Part shown: positions 11,695 to 24,407 of the stretch, in pieces
Position numbering within the stretch: the stretch's first letter is position 1
Layout of the letters: each line of letters starts with the position of its first letter
Source: Aselliscus stoliczkanus
Lineage: Eukaryota > Chordata > Mammalia > Chiroptera > Hipposideridae
Direction: 5' to 3'
NCBI GenBank assembly: GCA_033961575.1
Contig: CM066727.1
Coordinates: 86,302,501 to 86,366,500 of the forward strand
Length of the DNA: 64,000 bases
The notes under the pieces: generated by a model
Seen by the model: only the letters and a program-made list of their open reading frames with translations
Databases searched by the model: none
What the model was told of the DNA's origin: nothing
Translations under genes and position numbers: made by a program

Positions 11695-12894
11695 CTTGAA
11701 AACATGTTTCTGTATTTGACCTTAAATTTTGGAGGAACTATATTAATTTCTATTTAATACTGATATAAAATAAGAATTATATGATTTTACTATTTTAGCT
11801 TTTAAATCCTTTTTGATATGGTATATAATGGTAAATCAAACTTGTCATTGAGCTAATGCAATGCAGGCAATGCATAGATGTCTATTAAAGCTCAAGAGCA
11901 GTGCAAGTTAAGAATGGTTGAATGTACTTCTGCATTTTTATGCAGAATAATTTTCCTGTAATGAAACATTGGAGCGTCCATCCTTGATTAACATGTGTTT
12001 CTGATTTTTCCAATGTTATATAAGAACATGTATTTAATTATAGCATATGTTTCATATTAAGATGTCTCTAATAAGGAATGATAGAATGTTTCAATCTTAC
12101 AGAAAGATTCAAAAATATCTGTTAGCTATCAGTTTGTAACAAGTTATATTATGCTGCTCAGTGTCAGTAATAATAATAATATGATAAAAGTTTGCCTTTG
12201 TCATAGGTATTTGTAGTTGTCTCTGGAATAATTTCTTGTAAGACTCATTTCGTTTTTTAGGGACAATACTCATTATAATACCTACCTTTTAAGGATCAGT
12301 AATATCAAATTACAGATCTGGAGGAAGTTAAGCTAAAGGTCTTGGATCAATTTAAAAATTAAAATGTACTTTTCAGTGGGCCAATTGTCAGTGATAACTA
12401 AGCAATTTCTCTATTAAGAAGACAAGTTCTGACTTTAGATTCATTTTAATTCTGCCAATAGAGTATAGTGAATTCAATTAACGACAGGCTTTTTCTTAAC
12501 TGGGATAATGTCATTACAACACCTCTTGTGTGCCTCAGCAAGTCATTTAACTCCTCTGGCCCACCATTTACTCATTTACAAAAGGAAGGCAGTAGATCAC
12601 CTCTAAATCTCAATCCAACTCAAAGAGATGATAGAGAAAAAGGGTCTCTAAGCACATTTTTTACCCTTGAGAGTAATCTTTGCCAGGAAAAGTGCAGCTG
12701 ATTGTTGTTTCATTGAGAATTGTAAAATTACTTCATAGGATTGTATGCAGGAGTAAAACATCACAAAAGAGAAAGCAGATTTATGTGCGGTTAATAATTA
12801 TTTGCTTGCCATTCAGACATCTCAAAAATATCTCAAATAAGAATTTTTTAAAGCAAAAACCTGGACCACATATTCTTCTATAATAGTAACAATT

Positions 12895-13215
12895 GTGTCA
12901 CCAGTCCCACCCAACAGACCAGAAGGGTGGCAGCAGCTGCGTGGGCTCCTCCAGAGGCACCCCCACTCCCTCAGCACCCCCTCTGCCACTGGAGGATGAG
13001 CAGGACTGAGGCAGGAGCAGAAGCTGTGTTCCTGTGCCTTCTGCAGAAGCAGCAAGGCCATCTGTGGTGGGGACCCTGAGTCCTGCCCGGGCTGGCCCAA
13101 CACTGCCTGCAGGAAAGGGACCAGCTCCACTGCTGGAGGAGTAAATAGTGGTATAGCTGCAGCACCGCAGAGCCCTGACCCTCTCTCAGCACCACACACC
13201 CAGCTGGCTTATCAT
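12895..13215. other. GC-rich island of unknown origin
   Basis: About 320 bp with base composition far above the flanking AT-rich intron. On the minus strand a 125-codon frame (13199-12822) crosses it. On the + strand another frame has a cysteine-rich run, including CSCAFCRSSKAICGG at about 13027-13071, but a TGA at about 12997 interrupts it. An A-rich patch at about 13244-13262 follows on the + side, and short similar words flank the block ('gcaaaaacct' and 'ccaaaaactt'). A decayed processed pseudogene or captured exon is possible. I do not recognise the source. Confidence 0.4.
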
Positions 13216-13319
13216 GCAGGACTGTGGTTCCATGGAATCAGAGGGGAAAAAAACCAAAAACTTTTATCAATCACCTTCTCATGCTACTTGTTTTCCTTTC
13301 TTTCCTATCTCCATTCTGC

Positions 13320-13344
13320 TGTTTGTTTGTTTGTTTGTTTGTTT
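13320..13344. repeat. (GTTT)n microsatellite
   Basis: Six uninterrupted tetranucleotide units within the intron. Confidence 0.9.
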
Positions 13345-14887
13345 CAACCTGTAGGTAGAGTATCTTACCATGTACTACATGTTTTATGAGATCACCTGTT
13401 AGCCTGTTTTATCAGCCTGCTTTAGCTTTAAAAATGTCCTTCTGGGGCTGTATTCCCTCAGCTTAATGCCTACCTAATGAGACTTCTTGGTCACAGGATC
13501 TCTAAGCTCTGAGCTTTTTCTGCCTTTGATGAAATCTGAAGCTGTTTCCTTTTGTTGTTAAAGTGGAAATGTGATTGAATTGGTAACTCTTTAAATCCAT
13601 TCCACATGAGGAAATACCATTTAAAAACCTATTATTGTGAAATGATGGGGCTTGGGTTAAGATTTAGTGAGCTATTTTTATATCCTGAGCCTTGAAACAG
13701 TTAATGACAAAGGGACCTCACAGACCATCATCACTTGAAATAAAACCTGATAGTATTATGTCTGGTTGCAAAGAAACTTTGTATACATCAGTAGATCCAT
13801 TTTGTTCGTTTCACTAAAGTTTGGGTCTACCAGCTATATGAACGTGTTTATATATCATAGCATTCCATTCAACATGTGTCATATTTTTTCAGCGTTGAGG
13901 TAGTTCATAGATGCAGAAACTTTTGGAGTTAGTCTGTTGGCTCCTTTTCATCAGTGTTGCTGACTTCTAAGGTTTTATTTTTACCTTAACTGCTGCCTAT
14001 CTGCTAAAGTTGCCACAGAAAGTCTATAGCTCAACAAACTGATTTTCTTAGACATCAAGTCTAAATTGAAAGGAATTCAGATGAAAAACCAATTACCTTA
14101 TATAGTCAATCTCAAATTAAATACACTGTAATCTCAATGACTACATAATCAAGAAGCAATCATCTATTTTAGCCTTCTTCCAGAGATCATGGGAACGTTG
14201 CCTCTTGCAATTCTGTATTTTAACCTCCCTGCTAAATTTCTAACAATGGTTAGAATATCCAGGTTGAGATCAAAACAATAATTACATTTTTTAAATCTTA
14301 AGCCACTAAGCTAATATTTCATAGCAATTTTGTTAGCTTGAATGCTAACGCATAATAGCACGTATGTAACGTGTAGCATAGCATAGCTAACCCAAGAAAT
14401 ACAACACAAAAACACTTACTTTGACAGTCATATGCAGTTTCTGCTGAAATGATACTGAAATAATGATGTGATAAAGAGATGTGCTAAATATTAATTATGA
14501 CTCTGACATCCGGTCTCTATCATTTTATGGCAGTTTTTACTCTCCAATATCAGCGAGTTAATCTAAAGTAAATCAGATAAATTTTATTGTTTTTTTTTCT
14601 TTGTGAATTAGAAGAAAACGATGAGCATTTTAATACATGTAAATGATATATGAAACAATGACTGCGATAGGAAAAGCCAATGAGGCCATTTTATATGTCT
14701 AACATCCACAAATCTCTTCCTCCTTCCGTCCTACAAATAGGGCCAGAGCTACGAGAAATTAAAATTCAGTGTTGTCCAAGACCACAGACAACAAATGTAC
14801 CATCAGTCAGTGACCCTGTCCATATCTAACCTTTAGAAATACAAAATAATATTTTACTAAATCAAACAACTTCCCCTCTTTGAGTTT

Positions 14888-15505
14888 AATTTTTTTTTAA
14901 TTAGTTTCAGGTGTACAACACAGTGCAATAGTTATACATTTTACCCCTCAAAGTGACAACCTCCCACCACCAATTCATCACCCCACTCCCCCCATATCAT
15001 ATATATCTAATACTCTTCCTCTGACTCTCTTCCACAATATAATCCACATCCCGTGACTATCTATATATATATATATTCAATTACAGTAGGTATACCACCT
15101 CCGCTTTAGTAATACAGTGCAGTGATCAAACCTCTACTCCATCCATGAAATGGTCTCCCTAATAAGACCTATGTTCATCTGACATTCCACAGAATATTTA
15201 CAACATTATTAATTATATTCCCCAAACTGTTTTTCCTATCCCAGTGGCAATATTGTAGTTGCCTATTTTTGCTGTCTAATCCCTTCCCCTTCTCCCTCAT
15301 CCCCAATTAGCAACCCTGATTTTTCCTCTATATCTATGAGACAGTTTCTGTTTACTTTGCTCATTCATACAGTTTTTCAGACTCCACATATGAGTGAGAT
15401 CATATGGTATTTGTCTTTCTCTGACTGACTTATTTCACTTAACATAATGGTCTCTAGGTCCATCCATATCATTGCAAATGGTATGATTTCATTCTTCTTT
15501 TTTAA
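14888..15505 (-). mobile_element. L1 3' end, antisense, 5'-truncated
   Basis: Starts with a T run (the L1 poly-A), then the 'aattagtttcaggtgtacaac' 3' terminus. It continues through the antisense 3' UTR to the 'catatgagtgagatcatatgg' and 'tccatatcattgcaaatgg' ORF2 C-terminal region. It is the same lineage as the large element at 36520-39189. No clear target duplication was found. Confidence 0.85.
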
Positions 15506-15855
15506 AGTAAGATTTATTGTGGACCATGTTTACTGTTAAGTGATTTCATATATGAGTTTCTTCTTTGTTTACATCATAGTCCTGAGAGAGGTAAGCTCAT
15601 TTCCAGCTCATGAATGAGGAAGGGGAAAGGATAAGCCCAATTCACAAAACGAGTGGCCCAGGCCTCTTACTTTAAGTCCAATAATACTTTCAGTTATTCC
15701 AGTTTTTATTTGTTTTCACTGTACTCCCCAAACATATATAGTGGAATTGAATTTCAGAAAGTGCTGTATCTAAAAATAGATGTTAATAAAAAAAAAATCA
15801 GAAGAATTTTTCAAAATCTGAGCTTGTTCTGATAAGGATAAAAGTAGCTTATTTA

Positions 15856-16212
15856 AGTTACAGAAAACAGAAAAGTGTTGGCCAGCGGTGTAGCATGCAG
15901 GCTTGGTGAAATGCGTGAAGAAAGTCAAAATGTACAAACTTCTAATTATAAAATAAATAAGTCCTGGAAATATGACATATAACATGGTGACTATAGTTAA
16001 TAATACTATATTGCATATTTGAAAATTTCTATAATAATGGATCTTTAAGGTTCTCATCCCCCAAAAAATTTTGTAACTATGTGTGGTGACAGATGTTAAC
16101 TAGATTTATTATGGTGATCATTTTGCAGTATATAAATATAAAAATCATTACGTGGTATGCCTCCAAGTAATACAATCTTACATGTTAATTTTACCTCAAT
16201 TAAAAATAAAAT
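15856..16212 (+). mobile_element. L1 3' UTR insertion with 13-bp TSD
   Basis: Sense-strand L1 3' UTR: 'atggtgactatagttaataat', then 'gttaactagatttatt', then 'acctcaattaaaaataaaat'. It is bounded by perfect 13-bp duplications (agtagcttattta) at 15843-15855 and 16213-16225. The 5'-most part (15856-15920) is less certain. Confidence 0.85.
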
Positions 16213-17284
16213 AGTAGCTTATTTATTTATTTAATGTTCAGATGACAAAATATATATCTGTCATTACCAGCAATGGGAAGCTAGAAATAAACTTATGATA
16301 ATTACGATATCATAATTTTTTCTAGAAAAAAATCTAGAAAAAATTTTACCTAGGATTGCGCTTCATCAATTTGAATAATTCTTCAGTCTTAGCGATTGTC
16401 AGATTCTAGAATAAAACATAAAATGGGAAGATAGAATTATATTTTTAGGTTGTTTAATTTGGATACTTCAGGGACTGTGAAATGCTACTTCCTGAAATAT
16501 AATTGGTTGGGACTCAAAATTCAAAAGTGAAGTCTTTTATATCTTTCTTAGAACAAAACTTATGCATCAGTAGTAATGAAAATAGTTTCTCACAGCAAAG
16601 ATTTACTCTATAACAGGCAGCTTTCTGAATTTGCTATAACATTATAGCTTGCAGGGAAAAGCCAATCCGAGTGGGTACTGTGGTTTCCCAAGCCATATCT
16701 TTCATTGCCTTGTAAGTAGCAGCAGCAACACACTTCAAAGTGTTCCAATCTACTTTGAATCAAAACCTATTGAATTATAAGTCCCATTTTACAGCTCCTT
16801 CAAAAGAAACTTTTGAAAAATCCCCAGGGACAGAAAGAAAAACAAGATAGAGGGGACATAGCCAAAAGCATGCTGATTACTCTCCCATGGTCTTTGGAGC
16901 TGCTTTTAACTCTCCAAAGAAATGTGCTGCAAGCTGCCGTATCCTGTTATTGTTCTTGAGACTATAAATTAGTGTTGAGATCTTCAGTTGCAAATAATGA
17001 AAATGTTAATAAAGAGGGCTTTTTCCTCCAAGGAGCTCCATTCACAAGATTTCTTCAGTTTTTGGGGTGGTTTCCAAGCTTTCTAGAGCCTTTCTCCTTG
17101 AGTGGGAGCCCACTCTGAATAACTTTCCCAGACTCAAGAACTTCTCATTCTTTTTATTTTCTCCAAACGTGAAATGAAATCTAATTCTCTTATTCTGTGG
17201 AGTCCTATCATTCAGACAAAACCTATATTTTCATGGTAGTACTAGTTATCACACTCATACTAAATAGGAGAAAAATAGCCAATA

Positions 17285-17480
17285 CTTTGTGCTTCTTATG
17301 TGCCAGGCTTTATGCTGAATGCTTTTCATGTATTATCTCACTCCAGCCTCACCTCAATCATGAGATAAATTTAGCAAGTGTTCTCATTTTACAAGGCAGA
17401 TACAGCAGCATAAAGAGCAGCCTAGGCTCACTCAATCCAGCTCAAAAGCCTGTGCCTTTAATCAATATGCCATCATCAAT
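17285..17480 (-). repeat. MIR SINE remnant
   Basis: Antisense MIR: 'cttatgtgccaggctttatg', then 'tgtattatctcactccagcc', then 'ctcattttacaaggcag', then 'ctcaaaagcctgtgcc'. The order and spacing fit the family. Confidence 0.75.
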
Positions 17481-20280
17481 ATGCTAAACAAATGTGACAT
17501 TTAGGTCAGGGATACAATAAGTGAGTGGCATGTCAGCACTTGATAAAACCATTCTTTACCCTCTTACAGGTTAGAGGCAAAGAATGGAAAATGGCAAAGA
17601 ATGGAAAATGACTTGCATGATATCATACAGATGAAAAATGTTAGAAGTCAGTGGTAGTATGCTTTGAGGCCTAGGGAACCTTCTCACCTAGACTGGGTGC
17701 ATAGGAAGGCTTTGAGAGGCAGTAGGCAAGGCCTTAAGAAGAGTCCTGAGAAGGCAGCCAAATGGCCCAATAAGCTTCATCTGCTGATTTGCTTCATTCC
17801 ACAAAAGAATGAGAAAGAATAAAGACCTCCCAAGAAATATGTTCCTTTCTCTCTGGTGTAGTCAAATAAAATGTTTACCATAGACAGGCAAGTGTGTTTC
17901 AAGACCAGATGTTGTCTAGATTTCCACATGGAATATTTTTATTCTTCTGACAAGGAAGATAAGGAGGAAGTGTTTATTGTTTTCTGTGGCTGAAATCCTA
18001 CCATATACCTTTACACATCTTACAGCCTCATCAAGATTGAGCAAGATGAACTAATTCTAAAAATGAGATAAACTTTAATATTTCCATTAAAGAATAAACA
18101 GCCATTGAAGGATATTTACTCCAGTTCCTTCATTAGTTTGAATAAATTAATATTCAGCAGGCTTTATTTGCTAATATTTTTAGACCAGGCTTTGTTTCAT
18201 CTGGGATGTAAAAGGTGTAAAGATAACTGCCAAACCATAGTTTAAGGACATTGTTAGGACAGATGTCAGCTCATCAAAATCTCCAAACACTAGTGTTTCC
18301 TAGTAGAAAATAGCAGGACGTCAGTTTTGAGAAGAGGTTAAACAATGTTATTAGAAAGTATGTATTAATTACGTTCCGAGTTTCTGAAGTACGATGACAC
18401 TTGGCAGTTTATGGGAGACAAGGTTCGTCTCAGTACTCATTAGCTTTATCCTGACTTTTTTCATATTTGTTATGTGAATTCCCTGCTGTCCTTAATCCCA
18501 ATAATCTGTGTATGTTAATCAGAATATGACCTTAATATAGGTGCTTAAGCTCTACCATGACATTGATGCCAAGTTTATCATTTTTCGAAAGTGTTATTTT
18601 TAGTATATATTCTGAGAGTTACTAAGTAAGTTTCAGTTGTATGAGAGTTCACTGAAATCATAAAGTCTAACTATAATTCATCACCAAAGGAATTAATAGA
18701 GTTGAATAAGAGATTTAATTGCATTCAGTGTATTTATTTTATGTTATACTGTCAGTTTGAAAATGTGACTATATGAGGTATTAAAGTTAATCCAGAATAA
18801 ATTACTGCTTCTCTTCAAAAATCTTCTAAAAAAAAAAATCTTCTAGAAGCATGACACTGAATCTCAGAAGGGGACAAAATATCTGTAGAAACTTAGCTTT
18901 TGGTGTGCAAGGGTTACCTTTCAGACAGTTTCAAACATAATCCTATTGCTGTATTAGTTAATAAAGTATGGAGTATGTTTAAAGGATTAAAAATACAATT
19001 TCACATTTATGGTTAGTTCATATGTGCTGGTCATAATGGGTTCTGAGTCTGATTATATAAATATAATACAAGCAGGAAATCTTTCAGAAGATGCAACTTC
19101 TAAAACAATTCATACTCTAAGGTACGTGAACTCATGATACACAATAAACACAGAGTGTCTCCCAGGGTGCAAATTCAGATGTTGGTACATGCAGACATGC
19201 ATATAGATACAGAACACATCATTTTCTAACTTCCAATCTTGTTTTCAAGATATAGTTAAGGGTAGTTGGGCAGGGAAAGAGAAAAGGAATGAAAATTACA
19301 TTCCTGTGGGGACATGTACAAAACACAAATCATAATAAAAACTATAGCTTGAGCAAGCACACTATTTTGTGAGTAACCTGGGAAGATGTCTCACATTGTC
19401 TCATGAGTATGAAGTCTCCACAGCTGGCTGTTCCTTGCTGGCAGGAAGCTGAGTTCCCCACCTCTGTATCATCAGAGTATAAAGTGGTAAATGGATTCAT
19501 CCATTTACTCATTTCTTCAGTCCACAAATACCACGTTAGCAACAACTGTGCATCAATCATTGAAATGTGGACAAGAATGTAATTCTAAAGCTTCTCTCCT
19601 GGCCTTTTTCTTCTTTCATGTGTTCTGTGCTTAGCTGGCAGATAACCTGCTAATAAGATCAGGCCCATGAGTGATGGCAGAGAAGGCAGTACCCTTACTT
19701 ACTGGTACAGGATTCAGACAAGAAAAGACAGTGGTAGATATTATGGCAGAATAATCGTTATACTAGTGATTTTCTCATTCAGCTCCTTTTCAGGGACCAT
19801 CAAGATTTTAATCTCTGATACCTGAACCTGATTAATTAATACCATATGACAGAATAATGCAGCAACTCTTATGAGGCTATCTGTTAACACCATCTATGTC
19901 TGGTTGGTGTTTACCTACATGGACACTTCATAGGATGATTTACACTTAGGATTATGGGAAATATGCTAACAAATCCAGGGATGCCTAACTCACATTAAGA
20001 AATATAATCAATTTGTATCAGTGTGTGGATTCAAGCCTGCATTTAAACCTCAGGGCATTATGACTTACACTTGTTCTTTTTCAGTTATATCTGAATATAG
20101 TTGTTCATACAAGTGTTAGCCGAGACATTAGGGGCATATATTTATAGGCTATTTTATATATAGACAATATGGATTCACCACATTTATAACATTAAATATA
20201 AGCATGATTAAGCAGCTTAAATATGTATGATAGGAAATGGTGTGCATTTAGTTGTAATATGAACTTATCGACACAATTTT

Positions 20281-20704
20281 TTTTTTTTTTTTTAAAGATT
20301 TTATTGGGGAATTGGCGGAGGGGAACAGCGTTGGGAAATCGGGGAAGGGGAACAGACAAGTTGCTGTCTTTTTGTTCTTCAGTTTAGTTGCGGAGGATGT
20401 TGCTTCACTGTTGGTATCGTCATTGCGCTCTTCCCGGATGAGGCAGATCGGTCGCTGGCCTCTGGATGTCGCTCACCGCGGCTATTGGCAGCTCACTCTT
20501 GGCTGCCAGCCGCTCACGCTGGCTGCGGGCCACTCACTATAGCCTATGGCAGCCCACACCATCACCGGGGCTCGCACAGCCCAGCTCCAGGTGGAGCTGT
20601 TGTTAGCTGTAGAGGGCAGTGTCACTGGCCCTCATGTGGGATCCGAACCGGGGCCGCTGGCATCCCAAAACCAGCGCTTAACCAATGCGCCACTCGGCCG
20701 GCCC
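20281..20704 (-). mobile_element. Full-length composite tRNA-headed SINE with 13-bp TSD
   Basis: On the minus strand: tRNA-like head ending at 20704 (GGGCCGGCCGAGTGG) with a B-box-like GGTTCGGATCC, then a roughly 330-nt unique body, an AATAAAATCTTT terminus and a poly-A run. Perfect 13-bp target duplications (tcgacacaatttt) lie at 20268-20280 and 20705-20717. A frame on the + strand through the body is shared with the copy at 54155-54610. It is best explained as a by-product of sequence identity, not as a gene. Confidence 0.9.
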
Positions 20705-21080
20705 TCGACACAATTTTAACTCATTTTGCACAATCCACTCTACATATACCAGTTAATGTTTTCTAACATATAAAAAATGTGTAGTGAGATTTTTTTAGAT
20801 ACATACGTGAATGAAGCAGGCACTAAGATAGATGCAGACAGATTGATTATTCCCTGAACATCAGAACCTCTGCTATGATGCGACTTTCCAGCAGGTTTAT
20901 ATATACCCCATTATATTCACCACCTCTGTGTCCCACAGTGCAGCTACTACCAGGGTTGTAATAGTGATCTGTGTACTGGAGCACTACAACCCTTCAATAC
21001 TGAGCTTTGTAGAGTGACCACAGACTTCTTCTTTTCTAGTAGATGACATGTGCTCTCTCCTGACTCTGTCTCTGCTGCAG

Positions 21081-21234
21081 TTTATTATGCTGACCTACCT
21101 GTTCATGCTGGCCTGGCTGGGAGTGACGGCTTTCACCGCCCTGCCAGTGTACATGTACTTCAACCTGTGGACCGTCTGTCGGAACACCACCTTAGTGGAG
21201 GGGGCAAATCTCTGCTTGGACCTTCGTCAGTTTG
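21081..21234 (+). CDS. GPM6A: GPM6A coding exon 4: residues 130-180, TM3 and start of extracellular loop 2
   Basis: This 154-nt exon starts in phase 0 after CTGCAG and ends with the first base of a glycine codon before GTAGGT. The 51 codons begin FIMLTYLFMLAWLGVTAF and end LCLDLRQF. The hydrophobic stretch is the third membrane span. The following part enters the large extracellular loop, with Cys162, Cys174 and an N-glycosylation sequon at Asn164 (NTT). Cys174 is known to pair with Cys192 in M6A. Against the human protein as I remember it, this copy has Ala at 149 and Val at 161, both conservative. A frame runs on into the intron as far as 21389, but the donor is a good consensus, so splicing is expected. 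Confidence 0.98.
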
Positions 21235-21459
21235 GTAGGTGGACTTGTAACTGTAAAACAACGCCTCAGATTCTTTTCCCTAAAGAGTCGCCTCAAAAAT
21301 CATATAAATCACTTTGGAACCACCATTATTTCTTCTGCCAAAGAGAGATACGTGCCTCAGCATATTCCCCTTTAAGACATTCTTTTTAAATTTGAATAAA
21401 TAGGAATTTAAGACTGATAGGAACTTGACCTCACAGAGTGGACATACAGACATGTATGT

Positions 21460-21543
21460 ATTGGGTTGTCAGAAATGTCATGACGTATTTTTTTCTATGT
21501 TTTTCGTTGCAAAAATGCGCCATGACTTTTCCGACAACCCAAT
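21460..21543. mobile_element. Mariner-type MITE, 84 bp, TA target
   Basis: An 84-bp element with terminal inverted repeats starting attgggttgtc and ending gacaacccaat. The TIRs extend about 30 bp with mismatches, around a short asymmetric loop. It is flanked by TA on both sides, as expected for Tc1/mariner integration. A second copy, in the opposite orientation, lies at 34356-34436. It is far too short to encode a transposase. Confidence 0.85.
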
Positions 21544-21884
21544 ATATTTGAGCAGGCTCTCAGGTTGTATTCCCTCGTTTTGGCAAGTTCTAACTGGTTT
21601 CCCTGTCCCAATTCCCTTATACTTTTCCAGACTCAATGTGCTGCTTGCATCCTACATTCATTCTCCCATGATAAACTATACAAACTAATATGAAAATTGC
21701 TTAAGAAGTGTGCACTTCGTTGTCTTCTGAAATAGGGCAACAATCTTAGCATGTAATAATAACAGAATCAAAGAATGTTAAATAAATCAGCAGTTCTCTT
21801 TGACTATTTTTATTTAGGGCTAAAACCTCATGGAACAATAATTGTTTCTTATGTACATATGGGCTTTCTCTAGTTGGTATCTGT

Positions 21885-22090
21885 AGGTCTTATTCTAAAT
21901 GATTTATGAATGTTGACTTGTTTAATTCTCACAACAGTTCTATATGATGGACACTATTATTAAGTTCTTTATGAATGACAGAACTGAGTCCCAGAAGGGT
22001 AAATGGCTTGCCCAAGGTTATATATCTAGTAAGTGCAAGGGCAAGATTTAAACCCAGGCAGGCTAGCTGCAGCATCTGTGCTCTTAATTG
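21885..22090 (-). repeat. MIR SINE remnant
   Basis: Antisense MIR: 'ttaattctcacaacag', then 'gacagaactgagtcccagaag', then 'cttgcccaaggttatatatc', then 'aaacccaggcaggct'. Confidence 0.85.
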
Positions 22091-22814
22091 AAAGTTCATG
22101 GCCTCTTCTGTTGAAACAAGCACTGAATATGGAAACATAGAATATGGAATATGGAAACATAGAATCCAATATCACCTAACCTATTTGGAATTCTATTCCA
22201 CCATTTGTAAACACATAAGAGCTACAGATTTTATAAAAGATATGCAAATCCACATGTTCAAATGGTTTTATTTCTTCCCACAGAATAGCTATTAAAATCT
22301 AACCTATTAACTTCTAGGAGTACTGTAAATGGTTTCCTCTAACAAGGGTTCCTCATGCTTCAGGCAAGTAGGAAGCATTTCACTAGTTGGTATCTGTAGG
22401 CTGTGTGGCTTCATGGCTATACTATATTTAGATTGCAGGGTACAATGGAACTATTCTATAGCCAACCAACCCAGTGTTCCATAGCTATGGCCCACCCACA
22501 GTCCTGTCGGACAAAGTCCTCAGCTCCCCTTTTCTGATCCAAATGAAACGCAGGATGACCTGCTCTGGGGATGAAGTTCTTGGCAAGAAGATAATAGAGG
22601 CAATATGGACAGCTCTTCCACAGGGGAGGTTTACATGGAAATCGTGTCCCATGTAAACACAGGAAAAGGAAACCTAGGCAACTGCTGCTAGAGGTCACAG
22701 GAGAACAGATGTTTGGAAAACTGTGGCTTGACTTCAGTTCTTCCCCCTCACTGTCTTCCTTTTATTCTGCTGATTCGAAAAATTAAAATTGGAAAGATGT
22801 GACTAGTCTCTCAG

Positions 22815-22935
22815 AGAAGGTTGCCAGGTAAAATACTGGATCCCCAGTTCAGTGTGAATTTCAGATAAACAAGCACTATTTTTTTGTAGTACAGTGAGTC
22901 CCAGATATTGTCTGGGACATACTTAGAGTAAGTGT
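22815..22935. repeat. Short DNA-transposon-like remnant (tentative)
   Basis: The string 'gttgccaggtaaaatactgg', followed by 'atttcagataaacaa' and a hairpin-prone 'cccagatattgtctggg', resembles an ancient mammalian MER-type DNA element. The family is not certain. Confidence 0.4.
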
Positions 22936-23759
22936 AAAGCAGGACTTTGATGAAAGCTGCTCTTGAAACTTAGCACTGTTTCCAAAATAGTTATCAAGAC
23001 ATTCCAACTTAATTTTTCTCCTGATGTGGAAGAAAAGGCACTTTTCAGATGTCATGCAACATTTTGCATCAGCTCTGAAGGCTTTCTGTTTGCCCTTAAC
23101 ACAGAACCTATTGCCTGGATAGCATTTATATGCCCTCCAAATAACACTTCCTTACTAAGAATCCTGAATGTATATCAAGTTATTATCAAGGGGCATCAAA
23201 TATAAAAGAACCATTCCCCCAAATTTGAAGTATGATCAGTACAGGCATTTATTAATGTCATCAAAAAAGTAATTGCATAGGGAAGAACATACCTATGAAA
23301 CAATTTCCCTTATTTTGCAAAGTTGTCTCATTAGCATCTAGATGGTATCTTTTCTCTTAGGTCTTTACACAATGGGAGCTCTTATAGCCATTGTGCCTGC
23401 TTAGTCTCTGCTGTGCCTCTCGGCCTTTATCCCACGCATGTTGTAAGCATACACATTTCAAACAGATCTAATGGGAAGCAGAGACCTTACTTCATGCAGT
23501 TGAGAAATTGAAAGCTGGTTTATCATATTAGGATTGGCTGTATTTCAAAATGAGTCAAGAAATCATTTTACTTTTAATTTAAAAGCAATTTTAATTTGTA
23601 TGCTTGGATAATTATTTCTGTTGTCCTTCAATTATGTGGACAGTGATTTAATGACATTGTGTGTATTACATATTTATCCTAGTAAATTTGTTTCATAAAA
23701 TGTTAAAACTAGTTCCCATAACATCACCTAGATCCAGATTTAAAACTGTATGTAGCATT

Positions 23760-24356
23760 AAGAGTACTGGAGAAGGGGTGGGAGGGCACGGGTACAATAA
23801 TTAAAAGGGTGATGGAGGAGGTTTCATGGAATAGTTGTCATTTGAAGGAAATGAGGGACTTGGGAATATTCTTAGCAGAGGGAAGATCCTGTGCAAAGTC
23901 ACCAGGACAATACCACGCCTGGTATCTTCAATAAGCCACAGAGAGGCCAGTGTGGCTGAAGGAGAGTAAGCAAGTAGAGAAAACAGATAGAGACGATGTC
24001 TAAGAGTTCCTGGAATGCATACTTAGGAATGAATGACAGGACATTATCCATTACAGGCTTCTTTCTGAAGGAAGTAGAGAATATTAGCAGGTTTGGGAAG
24101 AGGGGAAGCAAGAAGTCACCTATGTTACAGAAGGATCACTCTGGCTGCTATGTGGCAAACAGACTGGAGCAAGAGAAGAAGCAGAAATGCCAGGGAGCAC
24201 TTGTAGTAGCCCCATGTGAAACATCAGTGGCTCAGACCAAGAGGCCAGCAGCAGAGGTGGGGAGGCGTGGTCTGTCTTGGATGTATTTTGAAGATAGGGG
24301 CAGCAGAATGTTCTGATAGATTGCCTGTGGGGCTTGAGAGCAAAGGAGGAATGAAT

Positions 24357-24407
<51 letters not shown>

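Larger units (their letters stand above)
11346..21080 (+). other. GPM6A: GPM6A intron between coding exons 3 and 4
   Basis: The 9.7-kb intron begins GTACGT and ends CTGCAG. It contains copy B of the exon-flanking repeat, a GC-rich island (12895-13215), (TTTG)n, antisense and sense L1 3' ends (14888-15505 and 15856-16212), a MIR (about 17285-17480) and a full SINE (20281-20704). In 11700-12890, 13350-14880, 16230-17280 and 17490-20260 I see no gene or clear repeat, only AT-rich single-copy-looking sequence. A small tandem repeat of an 18-bp unit lies around 17576-17610. Confidence 0.9.

Noticed and set aside
20312..20542. 76-codon + strand frame also conserved at 53986-54429
   Set aside because: Conservation comes from the SINE body being nearly identical in both copies. 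The frame is antisense to the SINE and lacks its own promoter context.
20640..20704. Possible tRNA gene (B-box-like sequence)
   Set aside because: The tRNA-like stretch is fused to a SINE body with poly-A and TSDs and is repeated elsewhere in the window, so it is a SINE head.
21235..21389. Exon 4 reading frame continuing into the intron as an extended coding exon
   Set aside because: The GTAGGT donor fits the consensus, and using it joins exactly to the Gly codon completed by the next exon.
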